This document shows positions 1 to 6,737 of a DNA stretch of 8,233 bases, piece by piece. The notes beneath the pieces were generated by a model. It was not told the DNA's origin. It saw nothing but the letters and a program-made list of their open reading frames with translations, and searched no databases. Location: the NCBI GenBank assembly GCA_020048595.1, contig JAIFMH010000029.1:1-8233 (forward strand), in the 5' to 3' direction. The stretch comes from Bacteroidota bacterium. Lineage in GTDB: Bacteria > Bacteroidota > Bacteroidia > Bacteroidales > UBA4417. The translations under genes and the position numbers were made by a program. Within the stretch, counting starts at the first letter, position 1; each line of letters opens with the position of its first letter.

Positions 1-2
1 AA

Positions 3-57
3 GAGACCGCTTTGTTATTCGCTTCGCTCATGAGACCGCTTCGCTAAGTTCGCTAAG
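3..57. repeat. Cluster of short direct repeats (GAGACCGCTT, CGCTTCGCT, TTCGCTAAG)
   Basis: GAGACCGCTT occurs exactly at 3-12 and again at 32-41. CGCTTCGCT occurs at 20-28 and 37-45. TTCGCTAAG is duplicated head-to-tail at 40-48 and 49-57. The repeats overlap one another, giving a low-complexity block of CGCT-containing words that may continue left of the window. No ORF crosses it convincingly. It resembles intergenic repeat families of bacterial genomes, but its class cannot be assigned from one copy. Confidence 0.55.
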
Positions 58-104
58 TTGCGTGTTCGTTGAAACATTTGAAATCTTTACATACATTTTC
101 CGAA

Positions 105-179
105 AAATCGGGACAAGTAGTGCTGGCAGACAGTTGAGCAACAATTTATTCCCACACTTGCCATAACATGTCCCGATTT
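105..179. repeat. Inverted repeat, 11-bp arms, possible MITE- or REP-like element
   Basis: AAATCGGGACA at 105-115 is exactly complementary to TGTCCCGATTT at 169-179. A second inner pair, TGGCA at 124-128 and TGCCA at 159-163, lies inside the same arms in the correct order. The 75-base segment could therefore fold as a long imperfect hairpin or cruciform. It carries no ORF. It could be a miniature repetitive element, a REP-like sequence or a remnant of an upstream gene's 3' region. No flanking target duplication was identified. Confidence 0.4.
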
Positions 180-186
180 CTCGGGA
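171..186. repeat. Short perfect dyad TCCCGA-N4-TCGGGA
   Basis: TCCCGA (171-176) and TCGGGA (181-186) form a six-base-pair stem with a four-base loop (TTTC). A related imperfect dyad, TCCGA (99-103) and TCGGGA (108-113), sits about 70 bases upstream, so the same motif occurs twice in this intergenic region. Neither stem is followed by a T-run on either strand, so a classical intrinsic terminator is not supported. Confidence 0.4.
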
Positions 187-252
187 GCGTCAACCGTTAA
201 AATTGCTTCATTCTTAATAGGTGTTTGTAGTTTATTAGGGATAGTTTTTGAG

Positions 253-284
253 TTGCATTTCGTTCTCTTCTTGCGATATGTTTG
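253..284 (+). promoter_or_regulatory. Candidate Bacteroidota promoter, distal to the receptor gene
   Basis: TATGTTTG at 277-284 fits the TAnnTTTG -7 consensus of the Bacteroidota primary sigma factor. TTG at 253-255 lies 21 bases upstream, within the spacing accepted for the -33 element. Transcription from here would give the receptor gene a leader of roughly 250 bases that contains the 331-354 stem-loop. The motif is short and could occur by chance. Confidence 0.35.
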
Positions 285-330
285 GTGGATACCTACCTAT
301 TTAAACAGCACCAACTTTTTATAGTATTCC

Positions 331-354
331 GTTAAGCCTGGAACTGGCCTTAAC
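331..354 (+). other. Stem-loop in the receptor gene leader
   Basis: GTTAAG (331-336) pairs with CTTAAC (349-354). Two further C-G pairs form if one C is bulged, leaving a seven-base loop. No T-run follows, so it is not a standard terminator. If the promoter at 253-284 is used, the structure lies in the 5' untranslated region. It could equally be a protein-binding dyad. I recognise no riboswitch class. Confidence 0.3.
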
Positions 355-456
355 AAGTTATTTATCTTCATAAACATCCATCAAGCATAATCGCACATTC
401 GATCTCCTTTTTGACACCCTCGTCACCTTCTTCTTTTTATCATTTTACATCAGGAT

Positions 457-464
457 TACTTTTG
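457..464 (+). promoter_or_regulatory. Candidate proximal promoter (-7 box) of the receptor gene
   Basis: TACTTTTG matches TAnnTTTG exactly and is followed by CTTCAT, very similar to the box upstream of the second CPBP gene at 6706. The -33 region around 434-440 is T-rich but has no clean TTG. Transcription would begin around 470. That leaves almost no leader for an ATG at 478 and about 65 bases for the ATG at 538, which supports the downstream start. Confidence 0.45.
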
Positions 465-537
465 CTTCATCTTCAAAATGAACAAAACTAAATCTCTGAT
501 AACATTCCTATTACCAAATAACCAAACACCCAGTACC

Positions 538-2985
538 ATGAAAAAAAGATTACACTTTGTATTGATCGCATTTGCCCTCAATATGCTTTTCGTAACGTTG
601 AGTTACGCGGCAACCTATGAAGCTGACCCGAAAGGCGGAACAATCAGCGGTAGAGTTATGGATGCATCATCAAACAAACCGATGGAGTATGTGAACATCG
701 CCGTATTCCAGGCATCTGATTCATCGCTGGTTACAGGTACTATTTCAACGCCCGACGGACAATTTAGAATTGAAAAACTTACCGGAGGCGAATATTACCT
801 GCGGCTGACATTCCTGGGCTTTAATAACCTGATTATAAAAAAGATAGTTGTCAGCGCCGCTAAACCGCAGAATGAACTCGGTGACCTGAAAATGGCAATC
901 AATTCAGCAGAGCTAAGCGGGGTTGCTATTGTTGCCGAACGAAAAAAAGTCGAATACCAGATTGATAAACGTGTTATAAATGTAGGCCAGGACCTGATTG
1001 CAAAGGGAGGTACTGCTGTAGATGTACTTGAAAATACACCTTCTGTTCAGGTTGATGGGCAGGGAAATGTAACCCTGCGCGGCAGTTCCGACTTTGTAGT
1101 GCTGGTCGATGGAAAACCGTCGGTGATGAAAGGAAGCGACATCCTGAAAACGATCAGTGCTTCATCCATCAAACAAATTGAGGTGATTACAAATCCTTCG
1201 GCCAGATACGAAGCCGATGGCACAGCAGGCATTATCAATATCATACAGAAAAAGGAAAGAATTCAGGGCGTCAGCGGAACAGCTAACTTATCGCTGGGTA
1301 CAAGGAACAAATACACAGGAAGTGCTTTTATCAACTACCGGAAAAATAAATTTAATGTTTTCGCGGGTGTCGACGTATCACAAAACGATTATTTATCAAG
1401 CCTTACAATGGAGAATATAACGGTTCTGGAAGAAGGTAACAAATACCTGAACAACCACATTGAGAGATACCAGAATAACTCGGGTATAACCGGCAAAGTC
1501 GGGTTTGATTATGACCTGAACGAAAAGAACACGTTCTCTTTTTCACAAAGTTATGGAAAACAAAGTTACGATAATGGCTCACATTCTATATATGAAACAA
1601 GCTTCGATAATTCAGAACTAAAATCCTATTATTCGAGTGACAGTGATATGGATGTGGATGGGACTGAATTGGGACTGAACATGAACTACACCCATAAATT
1701 CGGTGAGAATCATTCGCTTACAATCACAAACACATATACTTCGTGGGATGGGTATGATGATTGCCTGGTTTCGGAATACAACACCAACCCGGTTTATGAG
1801 AATCCTGGCATCAATTCTTCGCTTACCTACAGCAAAGATAATTTCAATTACCAGTATCGCCTCAATGTTGATTATAAACGGCCCATCCATACGGCTAAAA
1901 TTGAAGCCGGGTTTCAGTATCGCTATGAGGATAGGGTCGATGATTTTGTGTTCGAAAATCTGAATGTCGAAAACGGCGTATGGCAAATTAATAATATGTT
2001 TACTTATAACCTCGACTACGTAAATGATATTTACTCCGGTTATGCTACTTTTTCGGATGAAAAAGCGGGTTTCGGTTATATGCTTGGTGTCCGTTCCGAA
2101 TATTTCAACCGGGAAATAGAATTTAGCAATGATGCAGATGCACATAAGTATTCAAAGTTCATGCTTTACCCGAGTCTGCATCTAACGAAGTCCTTTAAAG
2201 AAAAGCACAATTTTCAGTTCAGTTACAGCCGGCGTATTAACCGTCCGACCCCTTACTCACTGAATATAACCCCAATATATATTGACCCTTTTACAGTGGT
2301 TAAAGGTAATCCTGATCTGGAACCCGAGTATACCGATGCTTTCGAATTGAATTATCGTACAAGTTATAAGATTCTCACTTTCAATGTTCAAACCTACCTC
2401 CGGAATACATCAAATAGTTTTCAGCAGCGCTACAATGTCCTCAGCAACGGTATTATGGAAATAGAAAGCTTCAATGCGAACAGGAAACAAGCTTATGGTG
2501 CTGAACTGGGTTTGGATTTCAACCTTACAAAATGGTGGCAGCTTAGTTCAGCAGCAAACCTTTACCATTTTGCTATTAATTCAGTGGCCGACAGCAGTCA
2601 ATCCACCCGCAATACCAATACCTGGGATGCCCGCCTCATTTCTAATTTCACTCTCAAATGGGGCACCCGCATTCAGTTGCTTGGATATTACAGAGCACCA
2701 AACATAGATGCACAGGGGGAAATGACAAGTATGTATATAGCCAATATAGGTTTAAGCCAGTCCTTTATAAAAAATAAATTAAATATCGGACTTTCGGCTA
2801 ACAACATTCTCAACTCTGTGAAATTTAACTACACATCCTCTGGCACAAATTATAACAATAAAATCAAGGTTCAAAACGAAGGGATGGTTGTTAAAATTAC
2901 GGCTTCATATTCTTTTAATAACTTCCAGCAAAAACAACGCGGGCGTGCCGATGATGCCAGTTTCGGATCCGGGAGCACATTTTAA
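538..2985 (+). CDS. TonB-dependent-receptor-like outer membrane beta-barrel protein
   Basis: This is an 815-residue outer-membrane protein. From the ATG at 538 it begins with a signal peptide (MKKRLHF, a hydrophobic core, then SYA before the predicted cleavage near residue 24). A carboxypeptidase-regulatory-like beta-sandwich follows (about residues 35-110, GGTISGRVMD then YVNIAVF and PDGQFRIEKL). Next is a plug-like domain (about 140-240, with VDVLENTPSVQVDGQGNVTL, LVDGKP, IKQIEVITNPSARYEADGTA and GIINII). The rest is a long beta-barrel rich in aromatic and Asn residues, ending in phenylalanine. This architecture fits the Bacteroidota OMP_b-brl_3 family, related to TonB-dependent receptors. 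No TonB box is evident, there is no adjacent SusD-like partner, and the substrate cannot be inferred. An in-frame ATG at 478 would add 20 residues ahead of the signal peptide. I prefer 538 because the signal peptide then sits at the N-terminus and the promoter candidate at 457 leaves a leader. A family match is near certain; transport function is inferred. Confidence 0.9.
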   Translation: MKKRLHFVLIAFALNMLFVTLSYAATYEADPKGGTISGRVMDASSNKPMEYVNIAVFQASDSSLVTGTISTPDGQFRIEKLTGGEYYLRLTFLGFNNLIIKKIVVSAAKPQNELGDLKMAINSAELSGVAIVAERKKVEYQIDKRVINVGQDLIAKGGTAVDVLENTPSVQVDGQGNVTLRGSSDFVVLVDGKPSVMKGSDILKTISASSIKQIEVITNPSARYEADGTAGIINIIQKKERIQGVSGTANLSLGTRNKYTGSAFINYRKNKFNVFAGVDVSQNDYLSSLTMENITVLEEGNKYLNNHIERYQNNSGITGKVGFDYDLNEKNTFSFSQSYGKQSYDNGSHSIYETSFDNSELKSYYSSDSDMDVDGTELGLNMNYTHKFGENHSLTITNTYTSWDGYDDCLVSEYNTNPVYENPGINSSLTYSKDNFNYQYRLNVDYKRPIHTAKIEAGFQYRYEDRVDDFVFENLNVENGVWQINNMFTYNLDYVNDIYSGYATFSDEKAGFGYMLGVRSEYFNREIEFSNDADAHKYSKFMLYPSLHLTKSFKEKHNFQFSYSRRINRPTPYSLNITPIYIDPFTVVKGNPDLEPEYTDAFELNYRTSYKILTFNVQTYLRNTSNSFQQRYNVLSNGIMEIESFNANRKQAYGAELGLDFNLTKWWQLSSAANLYHFAINSVADSSQSTRNTNTWDARLISNFTLKWGTRIQLLGYYRAPNIDAQGEMTSMYIANIGLSQSFIKNKLNIGLSANNILNSVKFNYTSSGTNYNNKIKVQNEGMVVKITASYSFNNFQQKQRGRADDASFGSGSTF

Positions 2986-3114
2986 AACTATCTGAATTCA
3001 GAACCTTAGTTGGCTGACAAAAAATTAACGCAAGTATCTCTATTGCTTTTACTTCTGGCGCAACGGATCTTTTAAAAATCAAATAAATATCGTATAATCC
3101 TAAAACGAAATGCT

Positions 3115-3477
3115 ATGAAATCAATATTGGTAACACTTATCGGGATTAGCTTAATTGTGATAAGTTCCTGTGAAAGACATCCCACAATCCGGTTCGGCTT
3201 TGACTCACAATTTAACAAAGATTCACAGGGTTTATCAATTATGTCCGTTAACAAAGCTGTCGTTTCCGTTTATTTATATGGGAATGTCGAAATTAATGAG
3301 GGTGAAATTGAAGTTGAGCTGACAGATCCTGATGGGTTTGCCGTTTATACTGTTAAACTTCGCAATCAGGAAAATTTACAAGTGAATAAGACATTTGCAG
3401 CGTCGCCCGGATTCTGGAAGTTGAAATACAAAAGCTATGATGGTACAGGGTTTATTAATTTACATCTGAATTATTAG
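3115..3477 (+). CDS. Small putative lipoprotein of unknown function
   Basis: This 120-residue protein starts with a type II signal peptide: MKS, a hydrophobic stretch, then a lipobox Ile-Ser-Ser-Cys with the lipidated cysteine at residue 19. The mature part is short and predicted to be mostly beta strand, with alternating hydrophobic and charged residues (VSVYLYGNVEINEGEIEVEL, then LTDPDGFAVYTVKL). It ends in a WKLKYKSYDGTGFINLHLNY-like segment, suggesting a single immunoglobulin- or C2-like sandwich. I recognise no named family. The residues after the cysteine (ERHP) lack the acidic cluster typical of Bacteroidota surface-export signals, so a periplasmic inner- or outer-membrane location is as likely as surface display. 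It sits 129 bases after the receptor gene and 48 bases before the kinase gene, which makes an accessory sensory role conceivable but unproven. The start codon is preceded by an A-rich stretch instead of a Shine-Dalgarno sequence. A mini-ORF of two codons (3110-3118) overlaps the start. Confidence 0.8.
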   Translation: MKSILVTLIGISLIVISSCERHPTIRFGFDSQFNKDSQGLSIMSVNKAVVSVYLYGNVEINEGEIEVELTDPDGFAVYTVKLRNQENLQVNKTFAASPGFWKLKYKSYDGTGFINLHLNY

Positions 3478-3499
3478 TATAAATCTTGAGGAATGTACC

Positions 3500-3507
3500 T
3501 ATTTTTG
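3500..3507 (+). promoter_or_regulatory. Candidate -7 box upstream of the histidine kinase gene
   Basis: TATTTTTG matches TAnnTTTG and lies 18 bases before the kinase ATG. It sits in the 48-base gap after the lipoprotein stop codon. The only nearby TTG (3486-3488) is too close to be a good -33 element, so this is a weak prediction. If real, it would give a very short leader and allow the kinase to be expressed separately from the lipoprotein. Confidence 0.25.
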
Positions 3508-3525
3508 ACTTAAATAATACAAATC

Positions 3526-5670
3526 ATGTCTTTCAGGAAGATTCATAGTTTCTTTCCCTTTCCAAAGCTTTTCCGAATGCTGATTTTCCTGTCGATCGGG
3601 CTACAACTTATCGTAATTTCTCAAATGTATTTTTTCAGACCAGATATTTTCAGCGACCCTGTTTTAGTAATGATACGCCTTTTCCGGGGTACAGTTTTAT
3701 CGTTCCTGGCCGGAATAATCCTGGCGTATCCATACCTCAATCTTATCCGGTATCTTAATGCCCGGTTTCCATGGAGAAGTAAAACAGTAAAAAGATTTTG
3801 TATTCAATTTCCACTTGCAATAGGAGCCGGCTTACTTATTACACCGGTAATTCTGATACCGGCAGGTTTGATTTTTGCTATGGAGTATGATTTCCAGACT
3901 CTTATCAATAATTCATATTACCTTATCGTATTGAGCCTTTTCCTGATGGTTATTCTGGAAGCAACTATTTATCGGGAGGAGAGTTCCATTGCAAAAAACA
4001 AGGCTGATAGTTTTGAAAAAGACCTTATTGTTGAAGCTGCCAATAAAGCAATACTCGAAGCAAAAGCTCAAGTGGAAGAGGAGAAAACCATTGCTGCTTT
4101 GCACATGATTGAACAGGAGAAATTACTAAACCGGAACCTGGAGGAGGAAATCAGGAAGCGGGAAATTTTAGTAAAAGAGCTGGATGAAAGCAGGGCGCAA
4201 TTAAATAATATTATGTCAAATCTGGTTGGAGCTGCCTACCGGTGTAAATTCGACGAAAGCTATACAGTAAAATACATCAGCGAAAAAATCTTTGATATTA
4301 CCGGCTTTCCGCATTCGGATTTCATTAATAATGCACTGCGATCTTATGCATCCATCATTCATCCGGAGGACACAGAAATATGCAGAACAAATATCACTGA
4401 AGCATTAAAAAATAAAACTTCTTACGAGTTCGAATACCGGATTGTCCACCGGAACGGCAATGTTGTATGGGTTAATGAAAATGGAAAAGGTGTTTTTGAG
4501 AAAAGTGGAGAAGTTGCTTATCTGGATGGAATTATCATTGATGTGACAAGAAGAAAAGAGGCCGAATTGGCCATAGCTGAGAGTGAGAGAAACTATAAAG
4601 ACTTAATGGATTTTCTGCCACAACCCATTTTTGAAATGAACCTCGAGGGTCAAATAATACTCAGCAACAAAGCGGGAGACGAATTTTTTGGACCCCTCCC
4701 TGATAATCCAGATGAAAAAGTTTCTGCATTGGATTGTTTTATTAAAGAAGATATCCCACGTATTATTGAGAATTTCAGGAAGTCAAGCCTGGGCATAAAA
4801 ACGGAACCTGGCGAATTTACCGCCATTAGAAAGGATGGAACGCTTTGCCCTGTTATGGTATTTGGGAATCCTATGGTACGTAACAATAAGATAGTTGGTC
4901 GCAGAGGTATTATCCTTGATATTTCGGAACGGAAAAGCTATGAGGTCAGTTTGATTAAAGCAAAAAATGAACTCGAACAGATTAACAATAACCTTGAACA
5001 AATAGTGACCGATCGGACGAAAGAGCTCACCGAAACGAATAATGAACTTTTAAAAGTTCAGAAGGAAAACCTGCAGTCGCAAATCGAAATACTTAAGCAA
5101 CAAGTCAACCCGCATTTTTTATTCAATAGTTTAAATGTGCTTTCGGGCCTGATAACTGTGGATGTTAACAAAGCCCAGTTATTTATCGATGAGTTTTCGC
5201 AGATATACCGGTATGTACTCGAAACCATCGAACAGCCGGTTACCAGCTTAAGCAAGGAAATTAATTTTATGCATTCGTACCTGTTTCTTCAGCAGATACG
5301 TTACGGTGAAAACCTGACTTTCTCGGTAAATATTCCTGCCGGATTGCTTGGACTGGTAGTACCGCCACTTTCGCTGCAGGTGATACTCGAAAACGCGATC
5401 AAGCATAATATTGTAAATGAATCGAAGCCGCTGTTTATCGAGATTTTCACTGACGGACAGTACCTGGTGGTGAAGAACAACCTTCAGCCTAAAATCTCTG
5501 CCCCGGTTTCCACAGGACTGGGATTGAAAAACCTGGTAAAAAGATATGCGCTGATTACGGATATGTTACCTTCGTTTAAAATTGAGAACGGCTATTATAT
5601 CGCCAGGATACCACTGATAGATACAGAATCTGAAGAAAACTCTTTAAAAAATTTAGCTGAAAGTGCCTGA
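3526..5670 (+). CDS. Membrane-anchored double-PAS sensor histidine kinase, LytS/YpdA type
   Basis: This 714-residue inner-membrane kinase has about four transmembrane segments (roughly residues 16-36, 51-72, 93-117 and 126-146) joined by short loops, so no large periplasmic sensor is present. A charged coiled coil (about 149-225) leads to two cytoplasmic PAS/PAC modules (about 222-345, with EFEYRIVHRNGNVVWVNENG, and about 353-472, ending GRRGIILDISERK). A second coiled coil (about 473-520) follows. The catalytic part is of the His_kinase (LytS) family: the H-box QQVNPHFLFNSLNVL places the phosphoacceptor at His530. The ATPase domain has the N-box LENAIKHN (Glu622, Asn623, His627, Asn628) and the G-box GLGLKNL (Gly664 and Gly666). 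All three boxes look intact, so it should be active. Kinases of this family usually signal to LytTR response regulators, but none lies in this window. The PAS modules lack the LOV flavin-cysteine motif; their ligands cannot be read from sequence. The gene follows the lipoprotein by 48 bases. Confidence 0.92.
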   Translation: MSFRKIHSFFPFPKLFRMLIFLSIGLQLIVISQMYFFRPDIFSDPVLVMIRLFRGTVLSFLAGIILAYPYLNLIRYLNARFPWRSKTVKRFCIQFPLAIGAGLLITPVILIPAGLIFAMEYDFQTLINNSYYLIVLSLFLMVILEATIYREESSIAKNKADSFEKDLIVEAANKAILEAKAQVEEEKTIAALHMIEQEKLLNRNLEEEIRKREILVKELDESRAQLNNIMSNLVGAAYRCKFDESYTVKYISEKIFDITGFPHSDFINNALRSYASIIHPEDTEICRTNITEALKNKTSYEFEYRIVHRNGNVVWVNENGKGVFEKSGEVAYLDGIIIDVTRRKEAELAIAESERNYKDLMDFLPQPIFEMNLEGQIILSNKAGDEFFGPLPDNPDEKVSALDCFIKEDIPRIIENFRKSSLGIKTEPGEFTAIRKDGTLCPVMVFGNPMVRNNKIVGRRGIILDISERKSYEVSLIKAKNELEQINNNLEQIVTDRTKELTETNNELLKVQKENLQSQIEILKQQVNPHFLFNSLNVLSGLITVDVNKAQLFIDEFSQIYRYVLETIEQPVTSLSKEINFMHSYLFLQQIRYGENLTFSVNIPAGLLGLVVPPLSLQVILENAIKHNIVNESKPLFIEIFTDGQYLVVKNNLQPKISAPVSTGLGLKNLVKRYALITDMLPSFKIENGYYIARIPLIDTESEENSLKNLAESA

Positions 5671-5809
5671 TATTAAGGATTTGATAATAAAATAGAAAAC
5701 TTCTTTACATGAAAGCATTAGTTTACTCCATAAACCTGGGACATCGAAGCCGGAAATAGTATTCATAAGGCTGAATGTATCACCTATATTAAACTAACAT
5801 AGCTCAAAA

Positions 5810-6565
5810 ATGCAATTTCATACCGACATAGAAGCCTCTATTGCAATCAAGGAGATCCAGCCGACGAAAAAAGGAGTTCTTTTTGTCATGCTCGGAAGCA
5901 GGCTACTATTGTTCCTCTTATTCCAGGCTATTATAGCCCTTATTGCTCACTCTTGGATAACCTCACAAAAATACTGGTTGCTTACTGCAACCCTAACCAA
6001 TTTGGTCAGCATATCATTACTCTTTATCCTGTTTAAGCGTGAAGGGAAAAACTATTTTAAAATTTTCCGTTTTGCCCGGAAAACTTTTAAAAAAGATATC
6101 CTGGTTTTTTTAGGGATTATGGTCTTTGCAGGACCTGTTGCGCTGGCACCTAATTATTTTCTCAGTACCTGGTTATGGAATGATGCAAATATCCCGGCAG
6201 AGATGCTGTTCCAACCTATTGAAACCGGGTTGGTGTATATTTTGCTTTTCGCTTTCCCTGTTACCATAATGCTGGCAGAGCTGGCAACTTATTATGTTTA
6301 CATCATGCCGGGACTCGAAAAGCAGTTGAAAACGAAATGGCTGGCGGTTCTGCTCCCTGTCCTTTTTCTTTCGCTGCAACATTGCACCTTGCCTTTTATT
6401 CCTGATACTAAATTTATTTTTTACAGGGCACTGGTGTTTTTGCCTTTCGCTTTACTTGCAGGCATTTCTTTGAAAACCAGGCCATCACTATTTCCTTACT
6501 TTGCAGTATTGCACGGTATTATGGATTTTGGAACCGCATATATGCTGGTGTTGGAAATTCATTAA
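5810..6565 (+). CDS. CPBP-like polytopic membrane protein with degenerate active site
   Basis: This is a 251-residue integral membrane protein with about seven or eight hydrophobic segments. It starts at an ATG preceded by an A-rich tract (CTCAAAA). Its C-terminal half follows the layout of CPBP (CAAX protease and bacteriocin-processing, Rce1/Abi-like) intramembrane glutamic proteases. The first motif is altered: where the family has Glu-Glu-x-x-x-Arg, the sequence is LAELATYYVY, with one glutamate (Glu157) and tyrosine instead of arginine. The second motif histidine is present (LFLSLQH, His191). The third motif is present as His235-x-x-x-Asp239 (LHGIMDFG). It may be a pseudoprotease, a protease with altered chemistry, or a distant relative with a different role. 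It lies 139 bases after the kinase and 172 bases before an intact CPBP gene. The two proteins look clearly divergent, so a recent tandem duplication is unlikely. No TAnnTTTG box was found in the preceding gap. Confidence 0.75.
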   Translation: MQFHTDIEASIAIKEIQPTKKGVLFVMLGSRLLLFLLFQAIIALIAHSWITSQKYWLLTATLTNLVSISLLFILFKREGKNYFKIFRFARKTFKKDILVFLGIMVFAGPVALAPNYFLSTWLWNDANIPAEMLFQPIETGLVYILLFAFPVTIMLAELATYYVYIMPGLEKQLKTKWLAVLLPVLFLSLQHCTLPFIPDTKFIFYRALVFLPFALLAGISLKTRPSLFPYFAVLHGIMDFGTAYMLVLEIH

Positions 6566-6705
6566 CTGTTTTAACAGGAGGTTCAAAGGAGCAGGGATAA
6601 GATTCTTCAATATACCGAAGCCTTGCTAAAGGTGCGCTTATACACTTCCAGCTACTGAAAACGCCCTCTCATCATCTTTTACTTTTCGTGCCGGCTTAAG
6701 GCATC

Positions 6706-6713
6706 TAATTTTG
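6706..6713 (+). promoter_or_regulatory. Candidate promoter of the CPBP protease / MFS pair
   Basis: TAATTTTG matches the TAnnTTTG -7 consensus. A T-rich TTTTCG at 6683-6688 sits about 18 bases upstream, in place of a -33 TTG. The box is followed by CTTTCAT, nearly the same as the sequence after the receptor gene's proximal box. Transcription would start near 6720, giving a leader of about 18 bases before the ATG at 6738. Confidence 0.45.
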
Positions 6714-6737
6714 CTTTCATAAATAATAGTCGAAAAT

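Larger units (their letters stand above)
1..477. other. Non-coding left-edge region with repeats and promoter candidates
   Basis: No convincing coding sequence was found on either strand in this 477-base stretch. Bases 3-57 hold short direct repeats. Bases 99-186 hold two related TCGGGA-type dyads and a larger inverted repeat. Bases 331-354 can form a stem-loop. Two TAnnTTTG boxes (277-284 and 457-464) point toward the receptor gene to the right. The left half therefore reads as repeat-bearing intergenic DNA and the right half as the promoter and leader region of the receptor gene. Any gene further left would lie wholly outside the window. Confidence 0.7.

Noticed and set aside
1618..2145. 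Long open frame on the - strand inside the receptor gene (175 codons)
   Set aside because: It is fully embedded in the well-supported receptor gene, its translation has no recognisable domain, and no promoter or start context supports it. It is best explained as a shadow of the sense codon pattern.
2991..3002. Perfect palindrome TCTGAATTCAGA just after the receptor stop codon
   Set aside because: Considered as a terminator, but a 12-base palindrome has no room for a loop without losing pairs, and no T-run follows. It may be chance in an AT-rich spacer.
3093..3098. TATAAT upstream of the lipoprotein gene
   Set aside because: It matches the E. coli -10 consensus, but Bacteroidota sigma factors prefer TAnnTTTG. 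The region is AT-rich and no clear -35 or -33 element accompanies it.
5709..5759. Mini-ORF of 16 codons (MKALVYSINLGHRSRK) between the kinase and the first CPBP-like gene
   Set aside because: It is too short to support as a gene, has no recognisable homology and no ribosome-binding signal. I considered whether it was a remnant of a lost response regulator, but it lacks the expected hydrophobic strand and acidic residues.
6566..6577. CTGTT-TT-AACAG dyad directly after the first CPBP-like stop codon
   Set aside because: The two-base loop is too tight for a stable hairpin and no T-run follows, so a terminator call is not supported.
6576..6581. AGGAGG, a perfect Shine-Dalgarno-like sequence
   Set aside because: No start codon lies at a suitable distance downstream, and the other genes here do not use such sites. 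It is probably chance.
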